From an uncultured Massilia sp. (GTDB taxonomy: Bacteria; Pseudomonadota; Gammaproteobacteria; Burkholderiales; Burkholderiaceae): 8,142 nucleotides of DNA. Under the pieces are notes generated by a model that did no database searches, had not been told where the DNA came from, and saw only the letters and a program-made list of their open reading frames with translations. The position numbers and the translations under genes are program-made. The stretch's first letter is position 1. Each line of letters opens with the position of its first letter. The stretch lies in NCBI GenBank assembly GCA_946886065.1, contig CAMPHU010000206.1:1-8142 (forward strand), given 5' to 3'. Positions 1 through 6,886 of this stretch are shown in pieces.

Positions 1-1269
<1,269 letters not shown>

Positions 1270-1292
1270 ATCTTCAGTTAGCGGCAGCACGT

Positions 1293-1314
1293 CGCCCCGG
1301 CGCAGGCCGGGGCG
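1293..1314. repeat. GC-rich perfect palindrome between convergent genes (REP-like or terminator stem)
   Basis: A 9-base arm CGCCCCGGC (1293-1301), a 4-base loop GCAG and an exact complementary arm GCCGGGGCG (1306-1314) lie in the 52-base gap between two convergent stop codons. No run of T follows on either strand, so it is not a textbook intrinsic terminator. Its form, a compact CCCCGG...CCGGGG hairpin in a convergent gap, is like the dispersed extragenic palindromes of many high-GC proteobacteria. It may also stop or stabilise transcripts from both sides. Whether it is repeated in the genome cannot be seen here. Confidence 0.6.
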
Positions 1315-1321
1315 AGGGCGT

Positions 1322-2545
1322 TTACACGCTGCCGCTTTCGAACATTTCGCTGGCCATGCGCGCCAGGTCGTTCATCCCGCCGCCCGCATCCAGGTGGGCG
1401 CGCAGCCAGCCGGCCTGGCCGCCATCCTTCATCAGCTGCTCGATCACTTCGCAAGCCTTGCCGAAGCCGGGATCGCGCGAGCGCAGCTTCAGGCGCGCCA
1501 GGTCGGCCCGCACCGCCTCGGCGATCGGCACCGTCTTGTCGTTCTCCGGATCGATCCATTCGCCGCCCACGCCGTCGCGCGCGGCGATGAAGCGGTTCCA
1601 GGTGTACAGCTCGCGGCTGCCGTTCGAGGGCCAGCGGCCGGGCTGGTCGGCGAATTCCAGGCACAGTTCGCGCGCATAGCAGGCCAGCGCCGCCGCGTAG
1701 ATCGGCTTGAGCGGCGTGTCCAGCACGCGCAGCTCGATGGTGCCGTACTCCGGCTTGGGCCGCACGTCCCAGTAGAAATCCTTGATGCTCTTGACGATGC
1801 CGTGCGCCGCCAGGCGGTCGAAATGCTCGCGGAAATCCTGCCAGCTGCGGATGTGCTCGGGCTGGATGCCGCTCATCGGGAAGGCGCTCACCACATTGCT
1901 GCGCGAGCTGCAGAAGCCCGAACTCTCGCCCTGCCAGCAGGGAGAATTGCTCGATAGCGCGATGAACAGGGGCGCGCGCTGGGTCAGCCAGGCGCACAGC
2001 CGGGTCGCCTCGTCCGCGCTGCCGGCGCCGATGTGCACGTGCATGCCGAACACGGTGAACAGCTTGGCCAGGTAGCCGAACTTGCGCTCCGAGGCGAAGT
2101 AGCGTTCCTTGGGATAGATGCGCTGTTCGTTCCACTTCTGGAAGGGATGGGCCCCGCCGCCGGAGATCGAGGCGCCGACTTCGAAAGCCGCGCGCTGCAC
2201 CGTGCTGCGGATGTGCTCCAGCTGCCCCGCCGCTTCGTCGAAGGACTGCAGGATCGAGGTCGCCACCTCCAGCATCGACGTGGTGATTTCCGGCGTGTGG
2301 ACCCAGGGCTTGTCCTGCTTGTCGAGCAGGCGCAGGATGTCCGGCGCAGCAGGGAACAGGTCGAAGGTCAGGCGGTCGAGCACCATCAGTTCGAGCTCGA
2401 TGCCCATGGTGCCCAGGGTCGAGGGCTTGAAGTCGGGCAGGAAGGCCGGGCCTTCTCCGCTCACGGCCTGTAACTGCGCCGCGCGCGCCTGGTCGTCGGC
2501 GGGGGCCGCGCCGATCGCTTCTTCGTTGATCAATAATCCGCTCAT
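1322..2545 (-). CDS. ybdK: YbdK family carboxylate-amine ligase (GCS2, glutamate-cysteine ligase type 2-like)
   Basis: This 407-residue protein belongs to the GCS2/YbdK family of ATP-grasp-like ligases that join a carboxylate to an amine. E. coli YbdK has weak glutamate-cysteine ligase activity in vitro, and its true substrate is unsettled. Family motifs run in order: GIELELM (48-54), PEITTSMLEVAT (85-96), SGGGAHPFQKW (128-138), FGMHVHIG (166-173), and WDVRPKPEYGTIELRVLDTP (259-278). The protein is about 35 residues longer than E. coli YbdK, because of a poorly conserved N-terminal extension before the first motif. The start is chosen for a near-perfect ribosome site, GAGGAGGT, 5 bases upstream, and for its ATGA overlap with the antiporter stop; the frame stays open further upstream (to 3088), but there it lies over the antiporter gene. 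It is the last gene of a three-gene operon and probably soluble and cytoplasmic. Whether it makes gamma-glutamylcysteine or another amide here is unknown. Confidence 0.95.
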   Translation of the reverse strand: MSGLLINEEAIGAAPADDQARAAQLQAVSGEGPAFLPDFKPSTLGTMGIELELMVLDRLTFDLFPAAPDILRLLDKQDKPWVHTPEITTSMLEVATSILQSFDEAAGQLEHIRSTVQRAAFEVGASISGGGAHPFQKWNEQRIYPKERYFASERKFGYLAKLFTVFGMHVHIGAGSADEATRLCAWLTQRAPLFIALSSNSPCWQGESSGFCSSRSNVVSAFPMSGIQPEHIRSWQDFREHFDRLAAHGIVKSIKDFYWDVRPKPEYGTIELRVLDTPLKPIYAAALACYARELCLEFADQPGRWPSNGSRELYTWNRFIAARDGVGGEWIDPENDKTVPIAEAVRADLARLKLRSRDPGFGKACEVIEQLMKDGGQAGWLRAHLDAGGGMNDLARMASEMFESGSV

Positions 2546-3750
2546 TGCGCACCTCCTCGGTAGGTTTCTCCCGCCAGGCGCAGGCCCAGCCAGGTCAGGC
2601 CGGGCGCCAGCAGCACGTTCAGCGCCAGCAGGATGTTCATGACGGCCGTGGACGACGGATCCAGGCCGGTGTAGGCGTTCAGCGAGTTGTCGACCACCAG
2701 TCCGCCATAGCTCACCAGGGAGCACATCGACAGGGTCATCGCATGCTTCTTGCGCTCGCTCCAGGCCGTCGCCGGCCACAGCGCCAGGCGGGTGGCCGCG
2801 ATGCGCACCGCGAACACCACGCAAGCGGAGAGCCAGATCCAGCCTTCCAGCACCAGGCGCAGGTCGACCAGGGCGGCCGACATCAGGAACAGCAGCACGT
2901 AGCCGATGTCCTGGGCCGTCTTGAGCTGGGCCTGGAACACGTTGTCGCGCTTTTCGACGTTGCGCAGCAGGACGCCCATCAGCAGCAGCGAGAGCAGGGC
3001 GCTGGCGGCCGACACCGAGCACAGGCCCAGGTCGATCAGCAGCGCGGCCAGCAGCATGCCGGGACGCATCGTGGCCGGCACCTTGCACAGGCGGGTGGCG
3101 AGCGCATACACGCCGTAGGAAAAGGCGGCGATCAGCGCGCCCAGCACCAGCTTGCCGCCCTGGCGCACCAGTTCCTCCCAGAAGCCGGCCGTGGCGTCGA
3201 CGCCGTGGCTGCGGGTCCAGGCCAGGGTCAGCCCCAGCGCCAGCAAGGCCACCAGGTTGCTGATGCCGACCATGTTATTGGTGGCGAAGGTGCTGGTGCC
3301 GCTGGCGTTTTCGTCGGCCACCATGGAGCTGACGATCACCGGGTTCACCGCGATCAGGATCGAGCCGATGAAGATGGCGGCGCTCCAGGGCAGGCCGAGC
3401 AGGGCCAGGATCACGGCGGTGGCGGCGCCGCGCAGGACGGTGGCGAGCAGCAGGCTGGCGCCTTGCCGGCCGCTGCGCAGCAGCCATGCCAGGTCCATCT
3501 TGCGCCCGACCTCGAACAGCACCAGGGCGGCGGCGGCGTTGAGCAGCTCCTGGAACTGGGTCAGCAGGGCGCGGTCGATCATGTTCAGGCCCGTGGAACC
3601 GAGCAGCAGGCCGGCGATCACGGCACCGTACAGCTTGGGCACCTTGAAGCGCTGCAGCAGCAGGCCCAGCACCAGGGCCAGCATCAGGCCCGCGCCCAGC
3701 ACGGCCAGCGGGGACAGCAGCCAGAGCGGCGTGGACAGTTCGTCATTCAT
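2542..3750 (-). CDS. Cation:proton antiporter, CPA2-like, membrane domain only
   Basis: This 402-residue, very hydrophobic protein has about eleven or twelve membrane segments and the layout of the Na+(K+)/H+ exchanger domain. The first 60 residues carry the family signature VPKLYGAVIAGLLLGSTGL (37-55), and residues 130-170 form the crossed-helix core (AVNPVIVSS, then NNMVGISNLVALL). By my alignment from memory, the position of the conserved ion-binding Asp (the D of QD in KefC, ND in others) is Asn165, and AVNP has Asn where many exchangers have Asp. The protein ends soon after the last membrane helix, so it lacks the C-terminal RCK/KTN domain of KefB and KefC. Its ATG overlaps the upstream stop by 8 bases, with a GGGAGG ribosome site 6 bases before it, and its own TGA overlaps the ybdK-like start by 4. 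Inner-membrane location is clear; the ion transported, and whether it is an active exchanger, are not. Confidence 0.9.
   Translation of the reverse strand: MNDELSTPLWLLSPLAVLGAGLMLALVLGLLLQRFKVPKLYGAVIAGLLLGSTGLNMIDRALLTQFQELLNAAAALVLFEVGRKMDLAWLLRSGRQGASLLLATVLRGAATAVILALLGLPWSAAIFIGSILIAVNPVIVSSMVADENASGTSTFATNNMVGISNLVALLALGLTLAWTRSHGVDATAGFWEELVRQGGKLVLGALIAAFSYGVYALATRLCKVPATMRPGMLLAALLIDLGLCSVSAASALLSLLLMGVLLRNVEKRDNVFQAQLKTAQDIGYVLLFLMSAALVDLRLVLEGWIWLSACVVFAVRIAATRLALWPATAWSERKKHAMTLSMCSLVSYGGLVVDNSLNAYTGLDPSSTAVMNILLALNVLLAPGLTWLGLRLAGETYRGGAQ
2551..2558 (-). promoter_or_regulatory. Strong Shine-Dalgarno of the ybdK-like gene
   Basis: Reading the minus strand, GAGGAGGT stands 5 bases before the ATG at 2545-2543. 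It lies inside the last codons of the antiporter gene. This decides the start and suggests that the ligase is translated strongly, as well as by coupling. Confidence 0.85.
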
Positions 3751-4780
3751 GGCTTGCCTCCCAGGCGTGGGCCAGCGCGGTCAGCTCGCGCTCGATCAGG
3801 GCCGCGCGCTGCTTCGTGATTTCCTGCGCGCGTTCCGAGCTGCCCGCGGGCGCGCCGGTGGTCACGTGGGCGCGCACGATGCCGCTGTCCTTGGGCAGGG
3901 GAATCCACAGGCGGCCCTGCACGGCATTGGCTTCCTTCCACACGGCGATGAACTTGGCGCCGGTGCGCGCCCCCGGCACTCCCGGTTCGAGCAGGGTGAA
4001 GGGCTGCAGCCATTCGGCATGGGGGAAACGGCGCGCCAGCTGGACCTGCATCCCGCTGCGCTGCTCCTGGCGCGCGTCGTCGCGCGAATGGGGCAGGTGC
4101 AGGCGCGCCTGGGCGTTGACGGCGGTCTGCAGGCTCAGGCAGGCGCCATCGGCCAGCCAGCGCCAGGTGCTGCCGTCGAGCGCGCGCGGCTTGTCCTTGG
4201 ACGACGCCAGCCAGGCCTGCAGCAGCGCGGACGGCGGCGCCAGCTTGCCGGCGTCCAGGGCGCGCACGGCGCCGGCCACGTCGTTCCAGTGCCCGGCTTG
4301 CCAGGCGCGGGTGGCCGCCCGGCTCGAGGGCTCCCAGCGCCACAGCACGGCGGACCACCGCCCATCGGGCTGGCGCCAGACCGCAAGCGCCTGCTGCATG
4401 CCGGCGGTGCCGGGATTGGTCAGCAAGGCCTGGCCGGCGGCGGCGATGTTCCACGGCGGAACCGCCGCCGTGACCGAACGGGCCAGCTGGTGCCAGGCCA
4501 GGGCGGCCGGCGTCAGGCAGCCGCCGGCGGGGACCGGCACCGAGTCCCAATAGAGCATCTCCACATGCTCGCTCCAGGCGCACTGGCGCAAGGAAGGCTG
4601 GCCCAGGGACGCGAGGCTGGCGCTCACGGGCGCGCTGCAGGCGCGCGGGTAGGAACCGCTGAGCTCCTTGAAGTCGGCTGCGGCGGGCGCTGTTTCCTGC
4701 CTGGCCGTGGCCGCGTGCACGGAGGGCAGCGCCAGCGCGCCGGCCAGCAGGAGCAGGCGGGCGGGGCGGGTGGATAGCAT
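3743..4780 (-). CDS. Tryptophan-rich exported protein of unknown function
   Basis: I do not recognise this family. With the ATG at 4780 the protein has 345 residues and begins with a clear Sec signal peptide: basic start MLSTRPAR, hydrophobic core LLLLAGALALP, and a probable cleavage site after VHA (residue 23). No lipobox cysteine or later membrane helix is seen, so it is probably periplasmic. The mature part has four Cys (48, 67, 88, 214), which could form disulfides, and 17 Trp in all (about 5%, several times the usual share), with clusters such as WSAVLWRW and WRW. The last 30 residues (from about 315) look like a charged amphipathic helix. It is the first gene of the operon with the antiporter and the ligase, and its stop lies 8 bases inside the antiporter gene. 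The start is uncertain: an in-frame ATG at 4798 adds six residues and one at 4894 would bury the signal peptide; none has a good ribosome site. Confidence 0.75.
   Translation of the reverse strand: MLSTRPARLLLLAGALALPSVHAATARQETAPAAADFKELSGSYPRACSAPVSASLASLGQPSLRQCAWSEHVEMLYWDSVPVPAGGCLTPAALAWHQLARSVTAAVPPWNIAAAGQALLTNPGTAGMQQALAVWRQPDGRWSAVLWRWEPSSRAATRAWQAGHWNDVAGAVRALDAGKLAPPSALLQAWLASSKDKPRALDGSTWRWLADGACLSLQTAVNAQARLHLPHSRDDARQEQRSGMQVQLARRFPHAEWLQPFTLLEPGVPGARTGAKFIAVWKEANAVQGRLWIPLPKDSGIVRAHVTTGAPAGSSERAQEITKQRAALIERELTALAHAWEASHE
3757..3762 (-). promoter_or_regulatory. Shine-Dalgarno of the antiporter gene
   Basis: On the minus strand GGGAGG stands 6 bases before the ATG at 3750-3748, within the last codons of the exported-protein gene. 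It supports the 8-base overlap and rejects a later start. Confidence 0.75.
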
Positions 4781-4811
4781 GGCTGATCGTGGAATCATGG
4801 GCGTGTCGATC

Positions 4812-4826
4812 CCGGGGAAAACCCGG
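4812..4826 (-). other. Small hairpin in the leader of the exported-protein operon
   Basis: Arms CCGGG and CCCGG (4822-4826 and 4812-4816) with a 5-base loop TTTTC on the minus strand, about 14 bases before the alternative ATG at 4798. In a leader without an obvious ribosome site it could affect initiation, but the stem is only 5 bp and may be chance in GC-rich DNA. Confidence 0.3.
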
Positions 4827-4958
4827 TCTGAGGATGATCGGGAAGCTGGTCTGCGCCAGCCTGGCGGGGATGCGCGGCGGTCGCGCCTGCGCATCGGTTG
4901 GGGTGGTCACGCGGCGGCGGATGCCTGCCGATCGCTGGACGAGCGAAGACCTGGCTCA

Positions 4959-4986
4959 AGTATAAGCCAATATTTCATTTGTTCAA
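4959..4986 (-). promoter_or_regulatory. Sigma70-type promoter of the exported protein/antiporter/ligase operon
   Basis: On the minus strand TTGAAC (4986-4981) and TATACT (4964-4959) are separated by 16 bases. Both boxes differ from consensus by one base. They lie in a 50-base island (4961-5010) with only 11 G/C, in a window that is otherwise strongly GC-rich. Transcription would start near 4952, giving a leader of about 150-170 nt before the ATG at 4798 or 4780. No other gene start lies between. Confidence 0.7.
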
Positions 4987-4990
4987 ATGA
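4975..4990. promoter_or_regulatory. Operator-like palindrome over the -35 box
   Basis: TCATTTG-TT-CAAATGA is an exact inverted repeat with 7-base arms and a 2-base centre. It contains the whole -35 hexamer of the promoter above, the place where a dimeric repressor would block RNA polymerase. I do not match it to a named regulator. As it also follows the stop of the AI-2E-type gene by about 30 bases, it could form a weak hairpin at that transcript's end, but no T-run follows. Confidence 0.45.
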
Positions 4991-5021
4991 GCTTGTTTTT
5001 TGAATATTTACAGCGCCAGGA

Positions 5022-6182
5022 TCATTTTGCACTCGGCGTCGGCGCCCCACGCCGCTCGCGCGCGATGTCCAGGTCCACGCTGGCCTGGCGCGTGCGCAGC
5101 GCCCGCGCGTAGCGGTGCCGCGCGCGCAGGCGCGGATTGGTGACCAGCCGGCCCAGCGTCTCGCCGATCACCATCACCACCCCCAGCAGCGGCAGCACCA
5201 GCATCAGCCCCGCCACGCCGGCCAGCGCGCCGCCCACGAAGATCATCAAGACCGTCACCAGCGGATGCACGCGCAGGCTGCGCCCCAGGGTGAGCGGCAT
5301 GAACACGAAGTCGTCCAGCAGGCGCACCAGCACGAATACCCCGATCGCGCCGTAGGCCACGAGAGGATTGTTGGGCGCGTCGGTCGAGGCCACGATCACC
5401 ACCAGCACGCAGCCTGCCACCGAGCCGACGAAAGGCACCCAGGCCAGCACCGCCGAGATCAGGCCCAGCAGCAGGGGCGAGGACACGCCGATGGTCCATA
5501 GGCCCAGCGCCAGCACGGCGGTGTCGAGCACGGTCAGCTTGAGCAGGCCTTCGAAGTAGCGGCGCGCGGTCTGGTCGACCTCGTGCAGCAGGTAGAGCGA
5601 GCGCTCGAAGTAGGCGTTGGGCACCGCGCGCGCCAGGAATTTCTTGAAGCGCAGGCCGTCGCGCAGGAAGAAGAAGGTGAGGAAGGGCACCAGCAGCATC
5701 AGGGGCACCCAGGTCGCCACGCCCACCAGGATCTCGCCCAGGTGCTCCTGGGCGAAGTTGTCTGTGTAGGTGCGGAAGGCCTTGTTGACGGTCGAGGTCA
5801 GGCGCATCTCGGCCAGCACCGGGAAACGCGCCTCCAGCAGGGTCATGGTGTTGTGCACGAAGGCCACGCCGCCATCCAGGTAGAGGCCGATGGTCTTTTC
5901 CCAGGAATCCTCTTCCGGGCCGTGGCTCCAGCTCAGGATCGCCGCCAGCGCCAGCGAGGCGAAGGAAAAGAACAGCAGGCAGACCCACATCGCGGCGGCG
6001 TTGCGGCCAAATCCGGCGCGCACCATGCGCTGCATCGGCCCCAGCAGGATGTAGTGCAGCACGGTGCCGAAGATGAAGGGCAGGGCCAGCCACAGCAGCT
6101 TGTTCACCACCAGCAGCAGCACGCAGGTGGCGGCGATGATGCCGGTCCAGACGATCGGGCCGGCGCGTTCGCTCTCGTTCAT
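5022..6182 (-). CDS. AI-2E family transporter (PerM/YdiK/TqsA-type membrane protein)
   Basis: This 386-residue inner-membrane protein has the layout of the AI-2E (formerly UPF0118) family: two close hydrophobic helices in residues 12-50, a third near 62-85, a hydrophilic section of about 70 residues, then a helix ending FLTFFFLRDG, and a C-terminal set of helices with LAWVPFVGS and HPLVTVLMIFVGGALAGVAG. E. coli TqsA is reported to affect export of the signal autoinducer-2, while other members have been linked to ion or permease roles, so the substrate is open. The C-terminal 50 residues are Arg-rich and probably cytoplasmic. The start at 6182 is chosen because its ATG overlaps the stop of the cyclic-nucleotide-domain gene as ATGA, with GGAAG 4 bases before it; an ATG at 6218 lacks a ribosome site and would lengthen the overlap. 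It is the second gene of a two-gene operon. Confidence 0.92.
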   Translation of the reverse strand: MNESERAGPIVWTGIIAATCVLLLVVNKLLWLALPFIFGTVLHYILLGPMQRMVRAGFGRNAAAMWVCLLFFSFASLALAAILSWSHGPEEDSWEKTIGLYLDGGVAFVHNTMTLLEARFPVLAEMRLTSTVNKAFRTYTDNFAQEHLGEILVGVATWVPLMLLVPFLTFFFLRDGLRFKKFLARAVPNAYFERSLYLLHEVDQTARRYFEGLLKLTVLDTAVLALGLWTIGVSSPLLLGLISAVLAWVPFVGSVAGCVLVVIVASTDAPNNPLVAYGAIGVFVLVRLLDDFVFMPLTLGRSLRVHPLVTVLMIFVGGALAGVAGLMLVLPLLGVVMVIGETLGRLVTNPRLRARHRYARALRTRQASVDLDIARERRGAPTPSAK

Positions 6183-6664
6183 AGCGCTTCCAGCTGGGGA
6201 CGTCCGGTGCCCATCCATTCGCGCAGGCGGCGGCCGATGTGGCGCGCCAGCGCCAGCGAGATCTTGTAGCCGATCACGGCGTCGGTTTCCATCAGGCCGA
6301 GGAAGTCGGCGCGGAAGAACACCGCCATTTGGCAGGGTTCGATGGCGCGCGCCTGGGCGTTGCGCGGCGAGTTGTCGAGCAGGGCCAGGTCGCCGAAAAA
6401 GCCGCCCGGCTCCAGCTCGGCCACGACCTGGACCGTGCCCTCGTGCAGGCGGGTGATGCGCACCCGGCCGCTCATCAGGAGGTAGAGCGCCTGGCCTTCC
6501 TCGCCCTCGTCGAAGATGACCTCGTCCTTCAGGTAGCGCCGTTCGTGCAGCAGGCCGTCGACGATCTTCAGCTCCAGCGGTGTCAGCGTGCTGAACAGCG
6601 CCGTGTTCTTCAGGCGGTGCAGGCGCGGCGACATCTGAGGGGGCTTGAGGAAACCGAAAATCAC
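6179..6664 (-). CDS. Stand-alone cyclic nucleotide-binding domain protein
   Basis: This 161-residue protein is a single CNB (CRP-like effector) domain. Residues 22-40 (ALFSTLTPLELKIVDGLLH) form the entry helices, then the beta-roll begins at YLKDEVIFDEGEEGQALYLLMSGRV. The phosphate-binding cassette is FGDLALLDNSPRNAQARA (90-107), with Arg101 in the place of the phosphate-binding Arg; the usual Glu of FGE is Asp92. A final helix (128-150) closes the domain. There is no DNA-binding helix-turn-helix and no kinase or channel part, so it probably acts through a partner protein. GTG at 6664 is preferred to the ATG at 6634, because GGAG stands 5 bases before the GTG and nothing useful stands before the ATG. 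Its stop overlaps the AI-2E-type gene start by 4 bases. The ligand (cAMP, c-di-GMP, other, or none) cannot be told from sequence. Confidence 0.88.
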   Translation of the reverse strand: MIFGFLKPPQMSPRLHRLKNTALFSTLTPLELKIVDGLLHERRYLKDEVIFDEGEEGQALYLLMSGRVRITRLHEGTVQVVAELEPGGFFGDLALLDNSPRNAQARAIEPCQMAVFFRADFLGLMETDAVIGYKISLALARHIGRRLREWMGTGRPQLEAL

Positions 6665-6669
6665 GAACG

Positions 6670-6673
6670 CTCC
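6670..6673 (-). promoter_or_regulatory. Shine-Dalgarno deciding the GTG start of the CNB gene
   Basis: Minus-strand GGAG lies 5 bases before GTG (6664-6662). The alternative ATG at 6634 is preceded by a C-rich stretch with no purine-rich site. Confidence 0.65.
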
Positions 6674-6703
6674 AGTGCGGTCAAGGGTCAATGTTGTCTG
6701 TTG

Positions 6704-6709
6704 ATTATC
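6704..6709 (-). promoter_or_regulatory. Probable -10 box of the CNB/AI-2E-type operon
   Basis: Minus-strand GATAAT, 5 of 6 consensus bases, about 40 bases before the GTG. No good -35 box stands at 16-18 bases; the nearest, TTGATG, is 20 bases away. The promoter may therefore need an activator or be weak. Confidence 0.4.
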
Positions 6710-6829
6710 CCCTAAGGAATGCTGCCGCGCATCAAAAAAGCGCCCCCTCGCGGGTGGGATGTCGCGCCTTGTCCAAAAGACTTCAAACGTGCGCGCCCCC
6801 GGCCGCAAAACCGTGTACCATAATTCTTT

Positions 6830-6866
6830 GCGGCAACATATGTTATGTGAATAGCATGTTTGTCGC
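6830..6866. promoter_or_regulatory. Imperfect inverted repeat before the diguanylate cyclase
   Basis: GCGGCAACAT (6830-6839) and, on the other strand, GCGACAAACAT (6866-6856) match apart from one substitution and one inserted base, spaced by 16 bases. Inside the left half is an exact 10-base palindrome, AACATATGTT (6835-6844). The block is AT-richer than its surroundings and lies 20-57 bases before the GTG start, so it may be a regulator site. A possible -10 (CATAAT, 6819-6824) sits just upstream, without a recognisable -35. Confidence 0.3.
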
Positions 6867-6875
6867 TTCACCCAT

Positions 6876-6880
6876 AAGGA
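6876..6880 (+). promoter_or_regulatory. Shine-Dalgarno deciding the GTG start of the diguanylate cyclase
   Basis: AAGGA stands 6 bases before GTG at 6887. The nearby ATGs at 6856 and 6880 are out of frame. Confidence 0.7.
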
Positions 6881-6886
6881 TGGGCA

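Noticed and set aside
2546..3088. Extension of the YbdK-type frame upstream to 3088
   Set aside because: The added 181 residues lie over the antiporter gene in another frame and are Arg/Ala/Pro-rich; the strong ribosome site and ATGA overlap fix the start at 2545.
2545..3819. Long + strand open frame opposite the antiporter gene (Gln/His/Gly-rich product)
   Set aside because: It is antisense to a clear membrane protein gene, has low-complexity composition, no ribosome site and no recognisable domain; high-GC DNA often gives such open shadows.
3747..4910. Alternative minus-strand frame over the exported-protein gene (Arg/Ala/Pro-rich product)
   Set aside because: Its product is a typical Arg/Ala-rich out-of-frame translation, whereas the chosen frame has a proper signal peptide and ends in an overlap with the next gene.
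4975..4990. The palindrome as terminator of the AI-2E-type gene
   Set aside because: The stem is AT-rich, the loop would be only 2-4 bases, and no T-run follows; its place over the -35 box makes an operator more likely.
6734..6766. Possible minus-strand intrinsic terminator (GC-rich block followed by six T)
   Set aside because: The T-run is real, but I find only a 3-bp clean stem (CCC-GCGA-GGG) and mismatches beyond it; it also lies upstream of the likely CNB promoter.
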